Shown: positions 1 to 6,600 of the stretch, piece by piece
How the letters are laid out: each line of letters starts with the position of its first letter
Position numbering within the stretch: position 1 is the first letter of the stretch
From: JAWLCG01 sp041687295
GTDB taxonomy: Bacteria > Planctomycetota > Phycisphaerae > SM23-33 > FEN-1343
Assembly (NCBI GenBank): GCA_041687295.1
Contig: JAWLCG010000189.1
Coordinates: forward strand, 1 to 9,600
Direction: 5' to 3'
Length of the DNA stretch: 9,600 nucleotides
Program-made: the position numbers and the translations under genes
The notes under the pieces: model-generated
What the model was told of the DNA's origin: nothing
The model's database searches: none
Seen by the model: the letters and a program-made list of their open reading frames with translations, nothing else

Positions 1-38
1 CCTCGTGACACATTGCGGGCAGAGCTCACAAACCCATA

Positions 39-170
39 ATGGAAAGGCCGGGCAATGGTTACAGACGGCAGTGCCATTCGGGACAGACCCGGGTTTTCCG
101 GGTTTCCGTCAAGCACAACCTCAACGCCCGCGCCATCGCCTCGCTCCAGGCCGTCTCGCTCGAGCTGTGA
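39..170 (+). CDS. Possible small ORF of 43 codons, function unknown (doubtful)
   Basis: ATG at 39 to TGA at 168-170. No family is recognised. The last 20 codons (111-170) all end in G or C, as in the real genes of this window, and read VKHNLNARAIASLQAVSLEL. The first half has ordinary third positions, so the tail may be a remnant of a longer gene and not a true small gene. No good ribosome-binding site precedes the ATG. If real, it would converge on the leftward gene ending at 199, with the hairpin at 179-208 between them serving both. The remaining bases of 1-198 show nothing else I can support. Confidence 0.2.
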   Translation: MERPGNGYRRQCHSGQTRVFRVSVKHNLNARAIASLQAVSLEL

Positions 171-178
171 AATAGGGT

Positions 179-208
179 CCGTCCCTAGTATCCCGGGATC
201 AGGGACGG
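179..208 (-). terminator. Terminator-like hairpin at the end of the leftward operon
   Basis: Perfect 8-bp arms CCGTCCCT (179-186) and AGGGACGG (201-208) enclose a 14-base loop that itself contains the palindrome ATCCCGGGAT (190-199). On the minus strand the hairpin spans the TGA stop of the EIIA-domain gene and is followed by ACCCTATTTCA, which is only a weak U tract. It could act in both directions if a rightward gene ends at 170. The position fits a terminator; the missing strong T run keeps confidence moderate. Confidence 0.4.
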
Positions 209-1518
209 CACGTTCCCCATTGCCGTTCAGCATTCGACAGGAGGGCGACGACCTCTGCGGGGCTCTGGGCCCGGGCCAGGTCGCGGCGGTTGTCGGCCTG
301 GTTCATGAACCTGGCGATCCGCGCCAGCACCGGCAGATAGACCTCATAGCTCTCCTTGGGCGTCAGCAGGAGGAACACGAAACGTGCCCTCTCGTCGCGG
401 GCCTCTCCGAAGCGGACGCCGTTGGGAAAGACGCCCAGCATCCCGGTCAGCCCGCGGAATCCCTGCAGCGCGGCGTGGGGAATCGCAGTGTCGTTCCCGA
501 TGTAGCTTGCCCGGGCCCGCTCGCGGTCCATGACGGCGCTGACGACCTCGGCACGACGAAGTGCAGGCACCTGGCGGGCTGCGATCAGCGAGTCCACCAG
601 CATTTCCACGGCCTGAAGTCTCCCGGGCGCGTGGAGACCGACCCGGGCGGTGCAGTCCCAGAAGACGTCGGTGAGGGCCGATGGGCGTCCACGGGGGGTC
701 AGAACCATCATCACCGGGCCCGGCGCCCCGGAGGCGACTCGGCTGGGAATGGACGTGGAGGCATGGCTCTCCATCAGCCATTGGCTTGACCCGCCGATCA
801 CGATGAGGTCGCCGGGGCGACAGCGGCAGATGATCTCGTCGGCAATCTCCAGTCCCAGGCACACCCGAATGGGCAGGCTCACGTCGGCCACGTCCAGGTA
901 CAGGCGGGTCGCATGACGCACCTGGCGACACTGGCGTTTGAGCTCGGCCCGGCGGAGCCAGAAATCCGGACCTGGTTGGACGATGCGCAGTACCTGCGCA
1001 TCGAGCATCCAGGCCTTCGCCAGGGCATCGGCGACTCGGACGCCCTCCAGGGCATGCGCACCCCCGCCGGCCGGGACGACCACCCGCCGAAGTGCGCAAT
1101 CACCAGGCCGGACCAGCACGGCCGTTACGCCGATGGCGTTGACGACGCGGGCGTAAATGGCCACATCCTCGTCGGCGTCGGGCCACTCGGCGATCAGCAT
1201 GTCGAAGGGCCAGCGGGCCGCGACCTCCCCGATGCGCGGGGCGAGTTCCGCACCGGGGCGGGAGGCAAACTCCGTCGGCCCCTTACCCGCATCGGGCCCC
1301 GGCAACTCGGCGCTGCCGCACGGTGGCGTGCCGTCGGCCTGCGGATAGTTGCGGAGGACGCCGATCTCGGCCTCCTGACGTTGGGCCAGGGCATGGACGT
1401 ATCTACGCAGGTGCGGCTGCTGGCGTGGCTCGGTGAGCACCGCCAGAATGCGATAGGCACGATCGGCCGCCGCATCGGTTCGGCCAGCCTTCAGGCAGCA
1501 GATCATGGCGGGAGTCAC
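199..1518 (-). CDS. Tandem USP-like domains fused to a PTS EIIA-type domain (439 aa)
   Basis: Probably a soluble cytoplasmic regulatory or sensory protein. Residues about 20-140 resemble a degenerate universal-stress-protein fold (strand ILAVLTE, ending TAVLVRPG). Residues about 143-276 form a second, clearer one (RRVVVPAGG at the start, GDLIVIGGSS then PGPVMMVL at the end), although the nucleotide-loop glycines are poorly kept. Residues about 290-430 match the fructose/mannitol-type EIIA domain, with the phosphorylatable histidine in TAIPHAAL (His348) and the later segment FVFLLLTPKESYEVYLPVLARIAR cut here only as FVFLLLTPKE. The start is GTG at 1518: AGGAG lies 8 bases upstream, whereas the in-frame ATG at 1506 has no well-placed site. 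It lies 54 bases downstream of the zinc-ribbon gene and is probably the last gene of that operon. No EI, HPr, EIIB or EIIC gene is nearby, so the phosphate donor and target are unknown. Transporter-associated EIIA/USP regulators are a known theme; no membrane segment is present here. Confidence 0.85.
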   Translation of the reverse strand: MTPAMICCLKAGRTDAAADRAYRILAVLTEPRQQPHLRRYVHALAQRQEAEIGVLRNYPQADGTPPCGSAELPGPDAGKGPTEFASRPGAELAPRIGEVAARWPFDMLIAEWPDADEDVAIYARVVNAIGVTAVLVRPGDCALRRVVVPAGGGAHALEGVRVADALAKAWMLDAQVLRIVQPGPDFWLRRAELKRQCRQVRHATRLYLDVADVSLPIRVCLGLEIADEIICRCRPGDLIVIGGSSQWLMESHASTSIPSRVASGAPGPVMMVLTPRGRPSALTDVFWDCTARVGLHAPGRLQAVEMLVDSLIAARQVPALRRAEVVSAVMDRERARASYIGNDTAIPHAALQGFRGLTGMLGVFPNGVRFGEARDERARFVFLLLTPKESYEVYLPVLARIARFMNQADNRRDLARAQSPAEVVALLSNAERQWGTCRP

Positions 1519-1572
1519 GATGTCTTCTCCTGTCGGCGTCCGGTGGAATGACGCCTGCTGCAGTAGACTGCG

Positions 1573-1869
1573 TCACGATGGACTGGGGCGCCACGGGTCT
1601 GCGATCGGGGCGGAGCGCCAGGAATCCGCGGCCGATGGCCTCGGCATGTCTGGCGGCCCGGGGGCGTCTTCGGGCTCCGTGCAGACGCCGGCCCAGACCC
1701 ATCGCCCTTTGCCGGGCCCGCCAGTGTGCCAGCGCAGATAAGTACCGCACTCGCTACAGAAGACCTCCTGGAAGTGCCATTGCAGGAATGCCCGGATCGG
1801 GTATCGGCAGACCGGACACCGGTGCTCGTGTCTGGGCCGACGCATGCGATCTCGGCTCGGGTCGATCAT
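1573..1869 (-). CDS. Small zinc-ribbon protein of unknown function (98 aa)
   Basis: Two CxxC knuckles, CPVC (Cys18, Cys21) and CSEC (Cys38, Cys41), 16 residues apart, form a predicted single zinc ribbon. The segment before them is basic (RDRMRRPRHEHR). The tail from about residue 65 is rich in Pro, Ala and Ser and probably disordered. The ATG at 1869 overlaps the TGA of the upstream isomerase-like gene (ATGA), and GGAGG sits 9 bases before it (1879-1883), which supports translational coupling and makes this a real gene despite its size. Single ribbons of this kind occur in nucleic-acid-binding and in adaptor proteins; the sequence does not say which. A further cysteine (Cys63) is not part of a recognisable pair. 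Confidence 0.75.
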   Translation of the reverse strand: MIDPSRDRMRRPRHEHRCPVCRYPIRAFLQWHFQEVFCSECGTYLRWHTGGPGKGRWVWAGVCTEPEDAPGPPDMPRPSAADSWRSAPIADPWRPSPS

Positions 1870-2732
1870 GACACGGCGCCTCCGGCAGGAAGGGCCTCCC
1901 CCGTGCCCGCGTCTTCCTGGGGCGCAAGCCGGGGCAGACCGAACAGCGACCGCACGTACTCGACGTTCGCCGCCGCGATGGCGCCGCGGTCGTCTCCAGG
2001 CGGAGTCTCCAGTACGACCCAGGCGTCATAGCCCAGGCCCTGGAGCGCATTGGCCACGCCGCGGAAATTGACGTCTCCGCGACCCAGGCGGACGTTGAAA
2101 TCGGGCGGGAGCCCGCCGACGACCCGGGCGTCCTTGATGTGGACCTGGGCGAGGTTGTCGCGCCCGAGCCCCAGGATCATGCTCGCGGGGTCGTGGCGGC
2201 AGGCCGTCACGTCGCCCGTGTCCAGGCAGGCCTTGACGCAGTCGCTGCCACAGCCGGCCAGCAACTGCTGGAGTTGGCCGAGGTGAAGGCTGCTCTCCAC
2301 CGCCAGCGCGATGCCGTGGTCTTCGGCGACCTCCGCCAGGTCGGACATGGCGGCCCCGGCGGCCTCGAACTCCTTGGGCAGCTCGATGCGATTGCGGCCG
2401 AAGAACGGCACGATCACGTCGGGCCTTCCCAGTCCGGCCGCAGTGGCGATCGCGCGGCGGACCAACTCCGAAGACCGGGCGATCAGCGACGCAGGCCCGA
2501 TCAGGGCCTGTTCTGCGCAGAGGACGCCGAGGTGCAGGCCGGTGATCGCCAGGTTAAGCCGTTCCGCAAGCGAACGCACCTTGAGGATGTGCCCGGGGTC
2601 GCCCAGGGCTTGTGCCTCTTCAGGCGTGCGATAGCACAGGCCGACTCCCTCCGCCCCCGCACGCCGCGCGTGGAGGAAGCACTTGGCCAGACCGAGGTCG
2701 CCGAACGCCGTCTGCTGGATCCCGATTCTCAT
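1866..2732 (-). CDS. Sugar phosphate isomerase/epimerase-like TIM-barrel protein (288 aa)
   Basis: Belongs to the xylose isomerase-like TIM-barrel / AP endonuclease 2 superfamily, whose members isomerise or epimerise sugars and related polyols with a divalent metal. Likely metal ligands are at the expected strand ends: Glu146 (LAVESS), Asp171 (CLDTGD), His198 (QVHIKDA) and Glu242 (VVLETP). His67 in TGLHLG and the late GRGDVNFRGV segment also fit the family. Length is normal for the family and the protein has no signal peptide, so it is cytoplasmic. The ATG at 2732 is supported by AAGGAG 6 bases upstream. It is the first gene of the leftward operon and is preceded by a long leader from the promoter at 3083-3111. 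The last 20 residues, rich in Gly and Ala, are probably a flexible tail. Substrate is not predictable: such proteins are numerous in Planctomycetota and diverse in specificity. Confidence 0.9.
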   Translation of the reverse strand: MRIGIQQTAFGDLGLAKCFLHARRAGAEGVGLCYRTPEEAQALGDPGHILKVRSLAERLNLAITGLHLGVLCAEQALIGPASLIARSSELVRRAIATAAGLGRPDVIVPFFGRNRIELPKEFEAAGAAMSDLAEVAEDHGIALAVESSLHLGQLQQLLAGCGSDCVKACLDTGDVTACRHDPASMILGLGRDNLAQVHIKDARVVGGLPPDFNVRLGRGDVNFRGVANALQGLGYDAWVVLETPPGDDRGAIAAANVEYVRSLFGLPRLAPQEDAGTGEALPAGGAVS

Positions 2733-2901
2733 GTCGGACTCCTTGACTCTCTAGGATTGCATGGACCGGTGGTCGTCACGCCGCCGGAGCCACGACGGCT
2801 GTGCGGCATGCCATGAACGAAGCACCAAACGAACGGGGGGAGTGACGAACGGGCCGGCAGGAGGCACGGGACGCTAGGCGCGGACCCTTCCCCTGCGATT
2901 A

Positions 2902-2992
2902 GCGCCGCTGGAAGAGCGTGAGGCGGGGGTTAGAAGCGGTACGGCAGGGCGGAAGACAACGGCAACCCACCATCAAGGCCTGCCAGCGGCGC
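2902..2992 (-). other. Long-range inverted repeat in the operon leader (possible structured RNA)
   Basis: GCGCCGCTGG (2902-2911) is perfectly complementary to CCAGCGGCGC (2983-2992), closing a 71-base interior. Immediately inside the right arm, CCTGCC (2979-2984) can pair with GGCAGG (2943-2948), so a second helix could stack on the first. On the minus strand this lies in the predicted leader of the isomerase-like gene, about 170-260 bases before its ATG. I do not recognise it as a known riboswitch or small-RNA family, and no U tract follows the downstream arm, so it is not an obvious intrinsic attenuator. Confidence 0.4.
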
Positions 2993-3056
2993 GGCACAGA
3001 GAGCCGCTGTCGCTGAACAGCCTGTTGCGAGCCTTCATGTGGAAACGGTGGTACAT
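2973..3056 (-). CDS. Possible 27-codon leader peptide ORF
   Basis: ATG at 3056 to TGA at 2973-2975, with an internal in-frame ATG at 3038 (21 codons). It begins about 20 bases after the predicted transcription start. AGGA is present but 11 bases before the ATG, a marginal spacing. Its last codons run through the upstream arm of the long-range inverted repeat, as in translation-controlled leaders. An overlapping 9-codon ORF starts at 3064 and its TGA overlaps the ATG at 3038. No diagnostic run of one amino-acid codon is present, so a regulatory role is speculative. Confidence 0.2.
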   Translation of the reverse strand: MYHRFHMKARNRLFSDSGSLCRAAGRP

Positions 3057-3082
3057 TGGGTCATCTTTCCTAATCCCTCAAC

Positions 3083-3111
3083 AGTATATGGATGAGGGGC
3101 GCCGGAGTCAA
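3083..3111 (-). promoter_or_regulatory. Sigma70-type promoter for the leftward operon
   Basis: On the minus strand the -35 box TTGACT (3106-3111) and -10 box TATACT (3083-3088) are separated by exactly 17 bases. Each matches the housekeeping consensus at 5 of 6 positions, which is striking in such GC-rich DNA. Transcription should start near 3076, giving a leader of about 344 bases before the isomerase-like ATG. It could instead, or also, serve a small RNA from the leader region. Confidence 0.7.
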
Positions 3112-3118
3112 GCGCCCC
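3096..3118. promoter_or_regulatory. Palindrome overlapping the -35 box (possible operator)
   Basis: Perfect 7-bp arms GGGGCGC (3096-3102) and GCGCCCC (3112-3118) flank a 9-base centre holding the -35 box of the minus-strand promoter. A dimeric repressor bound here would block polymerase. This is an inference from position only; it may also be one more of the local GC-rich palindromes. Confidence 0.35.
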
Positions 3119-3130
3119 CGTTGGCCCGTG

Positions 3131-3164
3131 GCCGCCCGGCTGGGTCACGGAGTCCCCGGGCGGC
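3131..3164. repeat. GC-rich hairpin, 9-bp arms
   Basis: GCCGCCCGG (3131-3139) and CCGGGCGGC (3156-3164) are perfect complements around a 16-base loop. It lies upstream of the leftward promoter and about 440 bases before dnaE. No T run follows on either strand. It is the first member of the palindrome cluster. Confidence 0.5.
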
Positions 3165-3191
3165 ACCGGGCGTGACGCGGGCCAGTTCGGG

Positions 3192-3262
3192 ACAGGTTCC
3201 AGTCCTGTAGGGCCGGCAACTCGTTGCCGGCGGGATCCCCGGCGCAACGTTCCGCCGGCAAC
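3192..3262. repeat. Nested palindromes with a thrice-repeated 9-mer arm
   Basis: A small hairpin ACAGG/CCTGT (3192-3208) is followed by GCCGGCAAC (3212-3220), its complement GTTGCCGGC (3223-3231) and GCCGGCAAC again (3254-3262). The middle copy can pair with either outer copy; with the right one the helix extends to 11 bp (3223-3233 with 3252-3262). The two pairings are mutually exclusive. The layout fits an intergenic repeat element, or an RNA switch if transcribed. Confidence 0.5.
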
Positions 3263-3283
3263 ACGAGGCCCGCATCAGAGGGC

Positions 3284-3298
3284 GGCGGGCGACCCGCC
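3284..3298. repeat. Short hairpin GGCGGG-CGA-CCCGCC
   Basis: Perfect 6-bp arms (3284-3289 and 3293-3298) with a 3-base loop inside the same palindrome cluster. No regulatory role can be assigned. Confidence 0.35.
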
Positions 3299-3327
3299 TG
3301 GTGATCCGCCCGCGCGGCACGCGGAAC

Positions 3328-3405
3328 CTCGCCTGCGCTGCCGCTGCGGCGAGACCCACGTGCCCCGCCCAGAGCGCCGGGCCTCGCTGCGCTCGACCCG
3401 GCCTA
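3328..3405 (-). repeat. REP-like intergenic element
   Basis: Two adjacent palindromes: CTCGCC (3328-3333) with GGCGAG (3348-3353), and GCCGGG (3376-3381) with CCCGGC (3397-3402). On the minus strand the right end reads TAGGCCGGGTCGAGC (3391-3405) followed by GCAGCGAGG. The same 15-mer recurs at 9577-9591 on the plus strand, followed by CACGCGAGG. The pattern 'GTAGG-arm-GAGCG-AGCGA-arm' recalls, from memory, the REP sequences mobilised by RAYT transposases in many bacteria. No transposase gene is in the window. Confidence 0.5.
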
Positions 3406-3551
3406 CGCGATACCCGGCCCGTATTGGGCCACCTGTTGATACTTTTCCGGGGCTGCCCCCAACGTATTGTGGGTGGCGCACTTGCGGGCGGCGGTTCGGG
3501 ATGGGGCCGACGGGGCCGGCGGCGGGGGCTGGACTTGGGCGGCGGGCGCGG

Positions 3552-3594
3552 TATGATCCGTCTGGAAATACCCCCCTCGACCTTCGGGACGGAG
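3552..3594 (+). promoter_or_regulatory. Weak -10 box and ribosome-binding site of dnaE
   Basis: TATGAT (3552-3557) matches the -10 consensus at 5 of 6 positions and would start transcription near 3564, leaving a leader of about 40 bases. No good -35 box is found 16-18 bases upstream. GGAG (3591-3594) lies 10 bases before the dnaE ATG at 3605 and supports that start. An ATG at 3595 is out of frame. Confidence 0.3.
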
Positions 3595-3604
3595 ATGCGC
3601 CGCC

Positions 3605-6600
3605 ATGGACGGATTCGTACACCTGCACGTGCATTCGCACTACTCGCTGCTGGACGGCGGAATCAGCATCAAGCCGCTGGTCAAGCGGGCGGCTGAGCTG
3701 GGCATGGGGGCCCTGGCCCTGACGGACCACGGCAACCTCTTCGGGGCCGTCGAGTTCTACCGGGCGTGCAAGGACGTGGGCATCAAGCCCATCCTGGGCA
3801 TGGAGGCGTACATCTCGCCGACGACGCGGCAGGACCGCAGCTTCGGCTCGATGAGCTCGGCCAGCTACCACATGGTCCTGCTGGCGATGAACAACACGGG
3901 CTGGACGAACCTGCTCCGCCTGAGCAGCCGGGCCTATCTGGAGGGGTTCTACTACCGCCCCCGCATCGACCGCGAGCTGCTGCGGGAGCTGGGCGAAGGG
4001 CTCATCTGCACCTCGGCGTGCCTGGGCGGGGAGATCCCCAACGCCCTGCTGGCCGGCGACGCCGCCAAGGCCGAGCGGATCGCCCGGGAGTACCTGGAGA
4101 TCTTCGGGGCCGAGCGGTTCTTCATCGAGCTGCAGAGCCAGGGCATCGACGAGCAGGCGAAGGTCAACCCCCAGCTGGTCGCCCTGGCCGAGAAGGTCGG
4201 CGCGCCGCTGGTGGGCACCAACGACGTGCACTTCCTGACCCGCCAGATGAAGCCCAGCCACGAGATCCTCTGCTGCGTCTCGACGGGCAAGACCATCGCC
4301 GACTCCAAGCTCCACGACGCCTACACGCCCGAGATGTACCTCAAGGGCCCCGACGAGATGCGCCAGGCCCTGGCCCGCTGGCCGCAGGCTGCCGACAACA
4401 CGCTGCGCATCGCCGAGATGTGCGACGTCGAGATCGACTTCGCCAGCCAGCACCTGCCCGTCTTTACCCCGCCGGACGGCCTGAGCGACGACGAGTACCT
4501 CCGCCAGCTCGCCTACGAGGGGCTCAAGAATCGCCTCGGCGACAACCCGGAGCCCAAGTACGTCGAACGGCTGGAGTGGGAGCTCAAGGTCATCAAGGAC
4601 AAGGGCTACAGCTCCTACTTCCTGATCGTCAACGACTTCGTCCAGTACGCCCGGCGCAACAGCATTCCGTCGGCCCCCCGCGGTTCGGGCGTGGCGACGC
4701 TGCTGGGCTACTGCCTGGACATCGCCAACGTCGACCCGCTGCGCTACGGCCTGCTGTTCGAGCGCTTCACCGACCCGCAGCGCGAGGAAGCGCCCGACAT
4801 CGATATCGACATCTGCCAGAATGGCCGGGGCAAGGTCATCGACTACGTCCGGCAGAAGTATGGCCACGTCGCGCAGATCATCACCTACGGAACGCTCAAG
4901 GCCCGGGCGGTCATCCGCGACGTCGGGCGGGTGATGGACATTCCGCTGCCCGAGGTCGACCAGATCGCCAAGAAGGTGCCCGAGGGGCCCGGCGTGACGC
5001 TGGCCAAGGCCCTGGAGGCCGAGCCCGAGCTGAAGAAGCTCTATGACAGCGACAACCGCATCCACACGCTGATCGACCACGCGCTGAACCTCGAGGGCCT
5101 CGCCCGCCACGCCGGTGTGCACGCGGCCGGCGTGATCATCTGCTCCGAGCCGCTGGAGGAGATCGTCCCGCTCTACCGCCAGGCGTCCAGCGAGGACATC
5201 ATCACGCAGTGGGACGGGCCGACCTGCGACGGCATCGGCCTGATGAAGATGGACTTCCTGGGCCTGCGGACGCTGACGATCCTGCAGCGGACGCGCGAGC
5301 TGATCGCGGCCCAGACGGGCACCGACGTCGACCCCGAGCAGGTGCCGCTGGACGACCCGGCCGTGTACGAGCTGTTCTGCCGGGGCAAGACCAGCGGCGT
5401 GTTCCAGTTCGAGTCGGGCGGCATGCGCGACCTGCTGCAGAAGATGGCGCCCTCGAAGATCGAGCACCTCATCGCCGCCAACGCCATGTACCGCCCCGGG
5501 CCGATGGAGCTGATCCCGGCCTACTGCGATCGGCGACACGGGCGCGAGGAGGTGCCCAGCGTCCACGAGTTGGTCGACGACATCCTGGCTGAGACCTACG
5601 GCATCATGTGCTACCAGGAGCAGGTGATGCAGGTGCTCAACCGCCTGGGCAAGCTGCCGCTCAACCGCGCGCTGACGCTGATCAAGGCCATCAGCAAGAA
5701 GAAGGAAAAGACCATCGAGGCCGAGCGGCCCAACTTCCTGGCCGGCGCGAAGGAAAACGGCATCGCCGAGGCCGAGGCCCAGCGGCTGTTCGACCTGATC
5801 CTCAAGTTCGCCGGCTACGGCTTCAACAAGGCCCACTCGACGCGCTACGCGATCGTGGCCTACCAGAGCGCGTACTTCAAGCACTACCACCCCCGCCAGT
5901 GGCTGGCGGCGACGCTGACGTTCGAGGCGTCCGACACGGCCAAGCTCAGCGAGTACCTCGACGAGGCCGTCACGCTGGACATCCCCGTCCGCCCGCCGGA
6001 CATCAACACCAGCGAGGCGGACTTCACCGTCGTCGGCGAGGCGGTCCGCTTCGGCCTGGCCGCCGTCAAGGGCGTGGGAAGCAAGGCCGTCGAGGCCATC
6101 CTCGAGGCCCGCCGCGAGGCCGAGCGCTTCAACGACCTGTTCCACTTCTGCGAGAACGTGGACCTGCGCCAGGTGAACCGCTCGGCCATCGAGGCGCTGA
6201 TCAAGGCCGGCGCCTTCGACTCCCTCGGCGCCAGCCGGGCCCAGTGCATGGGCGCCGTCGAGACGGCCATCCAGCTCGGCCAGGGCCGGGCCGCCGACCG
6301 CCGCAGCGGGCAGATGAGCTTCTTCGAGGCCTTCGAGGAGACGACCGAGGCCGTCGACGCCGCCCCCGCCGGGCCGACCTTCCCCGACGTCGAGCCCTGG
6401 ACCGAGAGCCAGCTGCTCGCCGCCGAGAAGGAGACCCTCGGCTTCTACATCACCAGCCATCCGCTCACCAGCTATGGCCGCGAGCTGGAGAACCTCTCCA
6501 CCACCACCCTGCGCCGCCTGGAGGAGTTCGAGGAGGGCCAGCCCGTCGTCGTGGGCTGCATGATCAGCGAGGTTCGCCCCACGATGGTCAAGCAGGGCCG

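Larger units (their letters stand above)
2733..3604. other. Divergent intergenic region between the leftward operon and dnaE
   Basis: 872 bases with no convincing protein gene over 30 codons. From left to right it holds the untranslated leader of the isomerase-like gene (2733-about 3076), a long-range inverted repeat (2902-2992), possible leader ORFs (2973-3064), a minus-strand promoter (3083-3111), a palindrome over its -35 box (3096-3118), a cluster of at least five further GC-rich hairpins (3131-3405), and a weak promoter and ribosome-binding site for dnaE (3552-3604). Between 3406 and 3545 I see only small hairpins such as GGCCC/GGGCC (3416-3430) and no gene. Confidence 0.8.

Noticed and set aside
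2139..2816. 225-codon plus-strand ORF opposite the isomerase-like gene
   Set aside because: It is the antisense shadow of a gene with clear metal-ligand motifs and a good ribosome-binding site; its own translation matches nothing known to me.
3192..3216. Possible tRNA 3' end (ACAGG-TTCCAGT-CCTGT resembles a T arm)
   Set aside because: Position 57 of the loop is C and not a purine. No matching anticodon arm, D arm or acceptor strand could be folded upstream, so no tRNA is called.
3035..3247. 70-codon minus-strand ORF containing GPTGLEPVP
   Set aside because: It runs across the promoter and the palindromes. The phrase comes from a T-arm-like sequence on the other strand and has no protein family support.
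3436..3470. TTGATA followed by TATTGT as a dnaE promoter
   Set aside because: The spacing is 23 bases, too far from 17, and nothing better lies 16-18 bases after TTGATA.
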